This document shows positions 12,601 to 26,000 of a stretch of DNA of 64,000 nucleotides, piece by piece (the stretch's first letter is position 1; every line of letters starts with the position of its first letter). This stretch comes from Bimastos eiseni. Its lineage: Eukaryota > Annelida > Clitellata > Crassiclitellata > Lumbricidae. Position numbers and translations under genes: made by a program. A model generated the notes under the pieces. The model saw nothing but the letters and a program-made list of their open reading frames with translations. It searched no databases and was not told the DNA's origin. The stretch lies in contig OY365807.1 of the NCBI GenBank assembly GCA_959347315.1, positions 35,147,312 through 35,211,311 of the forward strand, read 5' to 3'.

Positions 12601-14026
12601 GGCTGGCCCTTCAGCTGTTATGGCTCCACACACCACCTATACCCCACTTAGCAACGTTGTGCAGTGGGTGCACCACGAACACACTGCACAACGTACACAC
12701 ACTAACTGTAAGTTGGCCAAGAACACTGCGCTCTAAATACAATCTAGGTTAGAATTGTAGTCATTTTAAGTGAGTAAGCAATGAGCACACGTAATTTCTG
12801 CAGTGAGACAAAGTAAAAATTCGAGTCAAGGGCTCAGAGTCCGAGTCCAAGTCATGTCATTCCGAGTCCTCAGAAAAACGAGTACTCGAGTCCGCCGGAC
12901 TCCATCACTGTAAGATGGAAGCCGTAACCATCTCTTACGAACAAAGGATAAGAATTTACTATGATCAATACCTAATATGTTCTGCTCTACTATCTTAGCA
13001 TTTAAAACAGCTCAAATTAGGGATGAACCGATTTCCTGCCAAGTCCAAGTTTTACGAGCTGAGGTGTACTAAGTCCAAAATAATCCATGTATGGGGCACT
13101 CGTTATTGTTGTATATAACATTTTGCACTTACACTCCATTCATACAATCTCAGTGTCTGTATTTAAAAAGTCTCATTCTCTTGATTTTTAGTGAGGCACC
13201 TTGTCACATTGTACTGTCAGTTCTTTGAACTCTAGCGACTGTCATGATGAGCATCCATCATGATGAGCATCCTCCATTGCTTTCTGTTTGCTTTAATTAG
13301 GCAGTTTGCACAATTTTTGGCTTTGCCTGAGTTTACACTAGGAAGTAGTAACTAATAAGTACTATGAGTAACGGTATTTGTCTTTTTAGTTAGGTCAATT
13401 TTCATTTTGTAAATAAAAATCAGAAAGATGATATTTATTAAAACTCGAACCCATTGTTTGTCCAAGTAATGCAGAGTACTACATAGTATACATGTAGTTG
13501 GGGACAAATCCTAGGTAGGCCATACAGATTAGGCACACCGCCCGCCGTCGACCTTGCATGATGAAGGATAGAAACGATATAGCCTATCTACGTAACTGGA
13601 CGACTTCTTCTATCATACATGCCAATGATGCCATTCCCTCCAAACTATTACGTCATGTCACCAAGGCCAAAATACTGGCCAGGAGCAAGATTGGGCCAGC
13701 AGAGATGACCTGTGCCCAGGGTAATTACTACGACTCACTCTGCACAATGCCACTTGCCAACGTCTATACTAGCTGCTGCCAATGTATCGCTACAGCTCGA
13801 GCAAAGACACCAGATGCCACAGCTTCTTATTTTCACATCCAGGTATCTTACAATACATAGCAAATCAGATAGACGAAGCAGTAAACAGACTGCCTGCTTA
13901 CTTTTCAGGGATGCAGCTGAGGTAGCAGTGACCGTGGGAGAGTCCGAATGAGAGAATGCCAGAGTCATAGCCTGGCTCTGGTCATCACCAACTGCACCAG
14001 ACTCATTACCCTGCATCATCATCACC
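6623..14026 (-). CDS. ASK exons 33-36: Ser/Thr-rich spacer and SAM domain, stop codon
   Basis: Exon 33 (13902-14026) is a low-complexity spacer with Met, Asp, Ser and Thr; it was accepted because it alone converts phase 2 of exon 32 into phase 1 of exon 34. Exons 34 (10028-10101), 35 (8874-8950) and 36 (6623-6686) build a SAM domain: [55 protein letters not shown], ending HRRQPRS and TAG at 6625-6623. The pattern follows the human ELTDWLRVNG...YVTRDDLKCLRLRGG C-terminus closely. Large TE insertions separate these exons (hAT plus LINE between exons 33 and 34). Confidence 0.92.
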
Positions 14027-17000
14027 CTAAAATGCAAAAACAAGAGCTAAACTTAACAACAGGGTAGCAACACCATTGTAATTGCAATTTTAATCAGAAA
14101 TTAGCATAGTACTGTTTCCATAGAAACGAATAATATATAATTAGTCTCAGTATGATTTAAATATAGTTTATTAGCCATAAACCAACCCTTAACCTTCTTA
14201 AGTTCCTGGTTCAGCAACTGTAGTAATTTGTTATAAGCTTTATGAAATGCAAAGATGTTAATATCATCAGCAAATAACAAAAAATGAAGGAGAGATGAGG
14301 CATTAGGAAGGTCATTGATGAATAGTAAAAAGAGTAAAGGACCTAGGATTGAACCTTGCGGGACACTATATTTAATGAGGGTCAAAGGTGATATACAATC
14401 ATTACATTTCACCTGTTGATATCTGTCAGTAAGATAATTTTTTAACCAAGCTAAGGCAGTACCTCGTATTCCTAGGTTTTCAAGCTTGAGGAGAATATCA
14501 TGATTAACCGAATCAAATGCTTTTGCAACGTCAATGAAGACACCTATGCCATATTCATTACGATCGATTGCAGTCGATATATTCTCTTGGAATTAAGGAG
14601 TGACATCAATGTGGAATGCCCAGGCTGAAAACTATGTTGGAATGGATGGAGTAATCCTTTGGCGTCAATATACTTAAATAAACGTGTATACATAACCTTT
14701 TTAAGTGGCTTTGAGAAATAAGGGAGGATTGATATCGGCCTGTAATTGGTGATATCTCCCTTATTACCCTGTTTAAACACAGGAGTGACCTTAGCTATTT
14801 TCAAGGAATTGGGTATAATGCTGGTATTCAACAAGCAATTGATTATAGCAGTTAAAGGATTTATAATAAGAGGAAGTAGGGGCTTGATAATGCTAGGATT
14901 GATATCGTCTTGTGCTGTGCTATGTGTTGCATTCAAAGCTGCTCCGTGTGCAAGTATTTCTTCAGCAGAATCAGATGTTATCGCCAACAACGCTTATCAT
15001 TATTATTATTATTAAACGGACGATTTCTAAAGCGCCGTAATGCAGCCATGTAATTACAAGGGCACTTTACAATGACACGATCAACAAACTAACAAGAAAA
15101 AAACTGTACTATGACGATCACTACACGAGTTCAACAGGGATATGCCTTCCTGAACAGGTGAGAATTTGAGTCGTGCCCTAAAGATCTCAATCGATGCTGC
15201 AGAACGCACTTCAGGCGGGAGACTATTCCAGCAGCACTGGCCGGCAACAGAGAAGGGGCGATCACCAAATTTGGTCTTGGTCTTGGGGACAAGAAGGTCT
15301 CCACGCGCAGCTTCCCGCAGCTGGAGACCAGCTGAACACGACAACGTTGGCCTGCAGAAATTTGCAATGTATCCCGGCGCGACACCATGGAGCGCTTTGT
15401 ATATGAGTAGACATAGCTTGAACTCTACACGCTGTGGTATGGGCAGCCAATGAAGCGTGTTGTGCAGACGGGGCGTCACGTGGTCAAACGCTGTCGTCCG
15501 AAGAGTAACTTCACTGCAGTGTTCAGAACAGACTGCAGGCTGTCTAATGATTATTTTGGTCTTCCTGCAAGGAGACTATTGCAGTAGTCTACGCTGGACA
15601 ACACGAAACTGGTGACAGCAGTTCGAGCAGCATCGAGGGGAATGACTTCAGGCAGGATTTGATGAGATGCCGCTGGCAGAAGCATCTGCTGACGGTCGTG
15701 GCAACATGTAGTTTTATCGACAGATCAAACATTATGCCCAGATCACGGACGACCTCCACCAGTGTTAGAATGGCTCTGAGTACATGCAGAGGAGAGAGTT
15801 AACCCCTTAACTGGGGAAGCCATATATATATATATGTAATAGCTTAGCCTATCGGCTATTGGGGAAGCCGTATATATATATATACGTCAAGCATGGTATC
15901 GGATTTTCGCTGGCTCGGGATGCCGTATAAATGCGTCATACACTGCAAAATTTCTCTCGATTAGCTAGCCTGTAGTGCTAATAATAGTTTATATTAGGTA
16001 GTCTATGGTGCGACAAGAGTTATCCATTAGTAAAGGCGTTTTGTTGACAACATTCTAGTGTAACTTCAGCATGCGTTCGGTAAATGAAACCATGGCATCA
16101 AGAAGTCGTAAGCGAACATCAGCAGAGGTTCAGGCTGAAATTTTCACAGATGACAACTTTTCAGTGTCACCAGATTCGGAATTAGATGAATCAAATTTGA
16201 AATAGTCTAATAGATCATTTAGATAGCGATTACAACGTGAATAGTAGCAGCGACAACAGAAGAAAGAAAGGAAATGTGAAGCTGTTGTCCCTCATTTGAT
16301 GTTGTACTATACATCTTGCCTTGTTTCAAGGATTATCATACTAAAATGTAGCAAATGTTTGTTGTCCTGAACAGTGACAATGAGGTTCTCAAAATCAACC
16401 TTTTTGATTTATTCACTAAGGAATTAGTAAAAAAAATACTATATTGATATTGCCAGAATGAAGAACATTTGGTTTTTACAAGTAAATGTGCATCATATAA
16501 AATTTTAGTTTCAGCTAAATTAATTCCCCAGGAGCTGATTGTTAACCGCCTAGGTAATTCCCCAGTTAAGGGGTTAAGGTTAACAAGAACAGACAGTTCA
16601 TAAATGAACGAACAATGCTCCAGTGGCACAAAGAGTCACCAATGACAGACACTCTCTCTCTCTTTCTCTCTGTCTCTCTCTCTCTCTCTCATGCACGCAC
16701 GCACGCACACACAACCCTAAACAATAGATTCACAACTAGAGCCGACAGATACAGTATGTTCAGATTTCCTAAATCACATTGCATTAAGAAGGACCAATGA
16801 CATGGCCAATGCAATCAGCTGCAAAAGGCACAGGTTTTTTTTACAGTATCTATCCCTCATACATCAAAGTCACATGGCATCTAGATGTTGTTTTTTGTTT
16901 ATGAACTTCAGATTCATTTCAAGAGGCCATGGATTTTTATGTGATTGCTCGGAATAAATTACACTTGGCTATCTATGTCTCAAAACATCGTATATATATG

Positions 17001-20000
17001 CAGGACATATTTGCACAATTGATCTTCTTGACCATATTAATGACTTATCAAATGTCTCAAATACACTGTAGTTTGTACTGTTTGCTGATGAAACCAATGT
17101 TTTTTTTCTTTAATAAATCCTGGAGTCCCTGCTCAAAACAGATAATCATTATTATTATTAATCAGCACTTTTATTGTGCCCATGTCTAATGCTGAGTGCA
17201 TTAATCATTGGCACATCAAATCCAATCGTGATCAGGTCAATTCCAGGGGGTCAGTACATCAAGACAGAGAGATAGCCTACGGAGGGTATGCCAACTGAAA
17301 AAGGAAGCTTTTGAGTCGAGATTGAAACGAAGAAAGAGACTGAGCAGACCGAACAGACACAGGCAGGGAGTTCCAGAACCTGGGTCCAGCCACCGAGAAA
17401 GCACGACAAAAAAGAACAGTCCTGATCATGAACTCCAAGCAATCTGTTCTTGGTTTAATGAAAATGTGCAGGAAACCAATGCAGCCATCTGTTGGTGTTC
17501 ATGTGCAAATAAATGAGTCTAACTAAATTCAATTACCTGTTATCTAATAGGCATTGAGTCTATCCAATTTTTCAGCAGATGATCAATTAAAATGACAAAG
17601 ATTAACCAAATGACTGGTGTGGCCGGGAACAATGCAGGAAAACAAACTGTGGCACCTGATTTTCTTCATGTCCCTCATGTCGTAGTGGGTACAGTCACCT
17701 ACATATCATGTTAACAAGTTCACAGAAAGACATGAAATCAATAAACATGCAAAATCTGGCAGCCTCTCACCCAGTTTTGCTTTTCTCAAAACCTACTTCT
17801 TCACGCGGGAGCCTTGCGCACTGGCAGCGCTTCTTAACGGTTTGCCCTATTCGAGGCGCTCTTTAAGTACTTAAATACACTACAATACAATGTAATAAAA
17901 CATCAACACTGCACAAACACCACTGTATTTAGCCATTGAACAGTAATTAACTGTTAAGTTACCTGACATTCTGAATCTCAAGTTGATTTGCTTTAAGTTT
18001 ACATCGTAGCAGATCCTGATAACCCGCCTGGCAACCGATGAGCTTCTTTAACAGTCTACCAAATTCACCATAAAACAAATGTTACACAAGATCTGGCAAC
18101 TGATCACCACCTATTTAATGACTTGCATTCGCATTGTCATACGTTGCTTACACTGTATATACACGAAATTGTCTGTTTCTAGAGCATCGCAAATCCCTAT
18201 TGAATTTACACAAATTGCAGGCACAATTAGCTGAATTAAAGTTGAATTAAAAAGCTATTTTCACTGAATACTCTGAAAATATCACATTTATAGCTGTTGA
18301 TATGCAAGTTGTGCTGAAAACCTAGAGAAAGAAACCCATAGTCTATGGTTCATGCAAACAGTGAAAGCAGCCAAACTGCAGTACTTCAAGAGTAGATGTA
18401 ATTTCATTTTCTCAGAAATTTAACTTCATCTGTATGTCATTGCCTAGGCTCATGCGTAACACCGTTTTACCGATCATATTCTACTCAATATTACAAGCAA
18501 TCTCTGAACTTGCTTGAGGGCAGTTGTCTCCTTGCCTACCTTCCGTTTTCTTCCTCTAGTTTCATGAATTGATTGTGGAGGTCTCGATCATCAACATGAG
18601 GTTCTCCACTTCCTGTAACTGCACGCATAGAGTCATTTGTAGAAACGCCAGACGTAGACTCCTCTTCCTGTTCTATGTCACCGGCAATATTTGCACCAAG
18701 TTCTGTAATTAACCATACCATTCACATCACATCTCTATGTTTTGTCATAATTGAAGAGAAATTACACCACTGAACACAAATACTAAATGACTGCAGTTTC
18801 AATCAATCTTTCAGGCACATGCTGCCTACTTATGTGCAACATAGATATGCTTCCATGTAGCACAATATCATATGTTAAGTCATTCTACTGCAAGGTGGCA
18901 TGCATGTCTTATGAAACGAACATTTTCCGTTACAAGAGAAACAATATTTTATCTGGAAAGTAATTGGTTCCGATCGAACTTGCTTTGATTTTGTTGTTTA
19001 CCTGGAGAAATGATTGTGATGGCCACATGAACAGCATTGCGTATGAGATTGTCGAGTGCAAATATCCAGTGAGGCTGAATCTTCCTAGCTCGCAGAATTT
19101 CACTCACCTGAAATAGCAATATTTTCATTTTAAAATACATGCCAAACAACTGATTGTTTGAAATTTTATTACAATAAAAGCCCAAAGTGAAATAAAAAGT
19201 CATTGTGTAAATTACAATGCAAAAATGCTGTCTACCTATCAACAGATGTAATTAATAGCATAATTACCGCCTTCTGGAAGACATAGAGAGCCAATTGTAT
19301 TTCATTTCGAGCGATCATGGCCTCTTGAAATGAATCTGAAGTTCATAAACAAAAACAAACATTAAATCGAAATAAACACATACATCTGAAAGGAAACAGA
19401 TTTTTAGCAGTTGCTAACTAATATACTCACCTATATTCTGATATTCATGTAAGTTAAACTGAAACTAAAACAGGATGAGAATTGGCAAATCAATGTAACC
19501 AATTAAAAATTATTTATTCACATCGCAAGCATCCCTACACCACCAGACCGAATATTCATTCTTAAATGACCAATATTTCTCACCATCTTGATGTGCAACA
19601 TCTTGCAGTAACTTTATTAGGGATTGTAACTTAAACTTCCATATCATTTAGCAAAAACTAAAAATCATTTTTGCAATATATTCGTTGCTGTTTTTCTTTG
19701 CAGTCATCTTCCATTATTGTTGTAAAGTTAGTTGTTACATAACAAGCTTGCAAACCAGCATTGTGTGTCAGCATGGACTTCTTAAAAAGCACGTGTTCAC
19801 CTAAAGTGGTTCTTCAAATTGAGATAGTTAAGTTCTAATGCAAGGCAGACCGGCAGGCGATACAAAGCAGGCTAGATATCAGCAGGTGATACAAAGCAGG
19901 CTAGATATCATTGAATTAAAAATCCGATTATGCTAACATTAACCTTTTCTATCCGCCTGAAATACAAGCAAATTCTTGGAACACATCATACCCAAGTACA

Positions 20001-23000
20001 TAACCATAACCAAGTGTTTTTATTGTCTCCAAATAACAAACTCAAGTACAAAATGATGACAATGAGCTGGTAGCCAATAGGGACTAACAGAAACCCTTAA
20101 AGGACAACAAATCCTGTAATCAGGGTTAGGTATAAAAATACATTAGCATTTAGTACGAAACTTAACTAGTTAGCCGAGACCAAACTTAATAGTTACATGG
20201 GACCAAACAAGTGTTTAGACTTGACATGTCAGAAATAAAATTTCCCAGACCTCTTGCTTAAAATGGCAAATTACAATAAAAAGAAGAAAACTGACCAATA
20301 GCAGTTTGGATGGATTTTCTGTTTTGATCCTGAATATATACTCTGAGACCGGACAGCATCTTCAGCAAGTGCTCCTAAACATCCACAAGAATAGAAGACA
20401 CATTGCACCTTCAATTAAAGTTATTTTATCTCTAAAATTGACAACTCTCAAAAATCATTTCAATTATTGGTGCATATACCAGTAATGTCTTACCATAAAA
20501 GATATTTGCATTGAGGCAGGGACAATTTTGCATCAATTGTAAGCCAATATCAGAAACACACTGCAGGCATGATTGAAATTTAAACTTAAAATTAATAAAC
20601 TTCAATTTCAAATGAGTTGAACTTATGTTCAAATAACAAACAGAACTCAATGATCGATATCAGAATCATAGAAAGAAATGCTATCGTACGTTTTGACAAC
20701 ATGTAATGAAACTGTCAAACTGCATGGATTACGAGATGCCAGCATTTTAAAATTATGTTGAAGGGCAATTCCACATAGAAACCATCCCAGTGCAAGTCTG
20801 GCTGAAATTCTGAAACACATAAAAAGCCTTACCTTCTTAATTTTATGAATTGGAGTGTTGGTGCTACGGTGCAGATGCTGGAACCACCTGTCGCAGATCT
20901 ATAAAGTCAAAAGTACCAATCAAACACAGAAAAACCTCCATTAAAAATAAATCTTCATATCCTATTTATACTCACATACAAGTTTTCTTCATGAACATTT
21001 GCAAGTAACCCTAAGTTTTTGGCTTGAAAATCAAGTGAACGTGTTGATCTGAATATATGCTTCTATTAGAAACGTGCTTCATCTAGCATGTCATTACCAC
21101 GGAATTGACAACAACCATAATAGAACTGCTACTAAATCAGGAAATGAAATATCTTTTACAGTTAGCAAAACGCCTAACACTCTTATTCGACAAACTATAC
21201 CATTGCTTTAGCCCTTTAACGACCAGCGTTATTCATTATGCCTTACACTTTCGTACACGCTAGCCTCTCTTCTGCAAACCTGCGAAACTTTCAATATAAG
21301 TATATGCTTAAATGCATTGATTGTATTCTATCTTAATGTAAAGAAAAAATTTTGAAGCTTCACACATTATTTTGCTAAAATCAATTTCTCATTGGTGGCA
21401 ATTATAAAAAACATTACTTCCATGACAGCTATAACACAGAAGAACCATGACTGAAGAACAACTGTATGCACAGTATAATTAAAATTTAAGAAGATAGACC
21501 ACAGACTTCTGAAAGGCCAGTGTATTACCATCGAATCATACACAACCATCAGTCATAAGCACCAACTTCCCAATGTCAATATTCGCACATAAAATTCAGC
21601 CATAACAAAACAAAACATAATAAAACAATACACTAATAATTTGGCAACTGTTAGTCTATATTAACAATTAACAAAGAACACCATCCAGCTGACTCGGACG
21701 CAACTAGACTGCACAGCCACCATATTTCCTCACGCATTGCTAAGGACTTACCATTTCCTCGTCTTCAATCATGACTTTGACGAGGGTACTCCGACGTTCC
21801 GAGTCCTTTCGTAGCAGATAGAGCCCACCGTCCTTGTACGTGGCAGCATCCAGTACATGACCCTCACCATCGATCGGAGGAGATAAGATCGACATGCTTC
21901 CAAAGTTACTTGCATCACTGAATACAGACACGAACAGAACACATCCACCAACTTGTACAAATCGTAAGCATGGCCTACACAGATTGCCGCCAGGGGCACC
22001 ACCCTAATTGGCTGTGGCTTCTCACAGTTCGCCTTCTAAGATGCACATGTATGGTCTTGCAATCTTTCAGTGACAACCCATTTGTCTTTACCACGTTGTC
22101 ACAAAGAGACACCATCTTATTTTCACCTCTTGTCCCAAGACTTGTCTTGGGCATCATTCACAGTGATGCCCCCTCATTTCACTTTTACAATTTGCCATGA
22201 GATTTGTCTAGGGCATCTTCCACAGTGAGAGTCCATTTCTGTTTCACCACTTGTCACAAGGATTGTCCTGGGCATCTCAATCACTTGCAGTAAAACTTGC
22301 TGTAAAAAACTTATAAGCCTGACAACTGTTTTGCATGCTTTCACAGGGCTCTTAAGAATACAGGACAAAACTATTGCCAATACCGATACTTTCTAATGAA
22401 AGCATTGGCAATACCAATACTATTTCTTGAAAGTATTGTAATACCAACACCAATACTTATCCATAAGTCAAGTCTATGTACATAGACATAAAATATGTAC
22501 TATCAGTGTTGTGAAGCAAGAAGTCTCCTATTTCCTTTCATACCAAATATCACAGATTGCATAGTCAATATTCATAACTATTTCTAATGAATACAAAACC
22601 ATATAAAGTATAGTGGTAATAGTGTTAGTATCATGTATCGCAGACAGCCTGACAGGCCAATAAAGTATTTTTGCAATACACATGTGATACCAACAAAGTA
22701 AAACTATTGCAATATTGAAAAAAGAATCTGCGATACCAAGTAATGCAATACCTTTTCATGATATTAACAACTCTGGCTTTCAATCGTAAACACCTCTAAA
22801 GGACTTCAAATGGACACTATACATATTACAATTAATTAGAAGGTAGATTTTACTACTACATCACAAATGCAGAGGTGTATTAATTTCTAAGCTACTTTAC
22901 CAAACTTTCCCACAATAGAACCCAACCTCACCTTATAATACCTTATCTACTAGATTTCACTGTAAAAATTAAATAAATATTTTACTATTAGAAAGCTTCT

Positions 23001-26000
23001 GATTTTGGCCAAAATCAAGCTCACATAAAGCGATCCTCGCATTATGATAACGGCACTATAGAAGCCATTAAATTAGAAAAAGAAATATGTCAGATACGGA
23101 GAAGCCATGCAGCAAACCAAGAACTTTACATAAACAAAAATTAACCACAGATTTAAAATTAAAAGTTCTACACAATATAAGCATTTGTATTGGAGCTGTA
23201 CCAATTAATCGGCCGGCCAATTAATCGGGCCGATTATAGAGATATCGGCAATATCGCATATCGGCAAGATAATCGGCGCAGGTATTAAAAAATATTTTTT
23301 ATTTTATAATATTATTTTCAGTCTGTACAAGCAAAATGACAACAGCAACATCACTGGGTCTGTGAAGACGGCATTTCGTTCCGTTCCCATATCGTGTCGT
23401 CGAGCCAATGGCTTCTTCAGACCAGTGATGAGACCACCCTGTGCGCTAGTATAGACCGTGGGAATGTGTCAACATAGGTCTTGTGCAGACTGAGTAATAG
23501 TGCCTGCTTAAAGGGTCATTGATGGCCAAGGAACGGCTGGCCAATTCAACAGAGAAACTGATGAATATACATCGTGGAGGCATGCCTAATGAGTACATGC
23601 TAGCTGCTAATCAGATCTCCCCAAAACATTTCAGTCGTCTGAGACTAGATGGATGAACTTCACAATCATGAGGCTCTTTACATTCAAATCTCTCAAATGC
23701 TCGGCTAAGGCCCAAGGCTATGTCTGATCAGATGTCAGCTATCAGGTATTCATTAGGAACGCCTCTACGGCAATGGGCGGTGTGTCTAATCTGTATTGCC
23801 TGCCTAAGATCAGTCCACAACTACATGCATACGTCTCCTATGGAGCATGTGTTTGCTTGTATCACAACAACAGGCAGTAGCAGTAGGTCTATCTTTTGGA
23901 AATGGACATCTTGGAAAACAAAATGAAATAATCGGCAAAATAATCGGGTATCGGCAACTGAATAATCGGCAAAAATCGGTATCAGCACAAGCGGCAAAAA
24001 GTGATATCGGTACAGCTTTAATTTGTACGCTTGATATTTTGCTTTCAAGTAAAGGATGATATCGACGTTTCAATTACTCAAATACAATTCAGAGCTGAAG
24101 AAATCTACAAAGAAAGTAATACAAAAGATTCATCATGTTTACTTCCTAGAAATGCATTGAAAGTTAATTAAAACCTTTATTACAGTCAAAGCAATTAGCC
24201 AACAGATTGCTGAAACTAATCTAACATCTCGGCATGCACTGCCCTGTAATGTCACGCAACTACATATGAGAGATCAATGTCACGAAGGCCGAAAGTTACA
24301 AGCCATTTAAGTTATTCCAGGTACGTAACACAAATATGTCTATCTTTAAAAAGTACAGCACCATTTATGCTGTGTACAATCAGTCAATTATGGGTGGTAG
24401 TGACCAATTTCGTAACATCTGACAGCCACAACCATGAAACAGTGTTTCGTATAAAATTTAAACTTATGACAGGAAGATGATAAGCCACAGAATTCACAAG
24501 ACCACAGTCTATACCAACAGGCCAACATCATGTGTAATCAGCACATAATGTAGATATATTACTTGTACATGTACATATAGAAAGACAGTAAATATATAAA
24601 ATACATAAAAAGATATGAAAGCAAATGTTATTCGAAGCCAGGCGAGTACCTATAGAGAAAGAGGACAAATGCAATGAAGAACCAGCCAGAGCGAGAACAC
24701 ATGCAACTGTCCTGACCTCTTTACAAACCTCAAACCAGCATCATAACAAGCATCAAATGTGGCTGCTGCTGCAGGGTACTCCAGGATGGTCTGAAAGGAA
24801 AAGTTGTCAGAAACGGGCGAGGCCGTTTCGCTTTAGACCTGCATTCGTTTCATTGACATTATGTAAATTATGTGTAAAAATGCATATAATAAAGCTAAAT
24901 CAATTATTTGCATATTTAGTTAAAACTGATTCAGTCAAATTTGTCAGTAATAAAATCAGCCTGAATTAGTCATGAGACCAGCAAAGCACAGACATTGCAA
25001 AATAGAAAAGTATCATTATTCAAGTTTTAGTTTGAAAACTTCATGAAATACGGCTTAAAATTGCCTAAAATGTCATGCCTGGCTTAAAAAATTGCGAGAA
25101 ACAAAGCAATTGACAAATCACTCAAAATGTAAACACCCAGCCAACATTTCTAACCAATTTTGGCAAATAAATTTAAAAAACAAGACATTTGAGAAAACAG
25201 GCAAAACAGATGAACTCGTACAGGTTTAACATGACATAACACAAAACATTGGACCTGAAATTTAACTGATGATAATAAAACTCAAACAAATTCCATTTTC
25301 AAGAGCAACCAGATAATATTATTAAACGAATAAAAATAAGAGCTGGAGCTGAAGTGAAAGCATGACCAACCGTTCAGATGCTGGTGTGACAGTTGGTGTT
25401 CCAAGTGCCTTTGGATCTGGTGCATGGCTGCTACTCAGAGCAGGACTGCGTGGTGCAGGACTTGGAATACCAGAGCTACTAACGTGCTTGAAGACAGTGG
25501 ATGGAACTAGGAGCAAAATAACAACATCTAAAGCTCACAAATCTATTTTGCAACTCTCATTATATCATTACACGAAACATCCAGTGCACAATTTTATAAT
25601 CACAAGCTCAAATAACTAATATAAACAACGACATTGTCTTCATTACTTCAGATTTGTTATTAAAATATACTGGTCCATCAACTTGGAATGCTATACCGGT
25701 CATTATAAGACAAATTTGTAGTCTTCGTCTGTTTAAGGCAAGACCTAAAATATACCTGTTAAACAATTCATAATGAGTGCGTGTACTGGTCACACTTTCA
25801 TTGGCTTATTTAACTAGTTAAGTTAAAATTACTCGCATTTGTCGGTCTTATCTCTTCAATCTGCTGCCTCAATACTAGTATGAAAGGATGTCACCTACTA
25901 GCGGAACCATACGGTTAATTTGGGGATTTTTCTTTCCCAGTTGCCTCCCACCTCAATGCTAAACTAATCAGCAACCAATTGTCCAGTTGACCCTTTTTGT

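Noticed and set aside
12387..12752. 121-codon + strand frame
   Set aside because: Lies inside the hAT element after the LINE tail, low-complexity composition, no recognisable domain.
13558..13860. 100-codon + strand frame overlapping ASK exon 33 region
   Set aside because: No family resemblance; the opposite strand at 13902-14026 is required by ASK splice phase.
15166..15453. + strand frames of 70-95 codons
   Set aside because: Shadows of the - strand LINE tail at 15081-15479.
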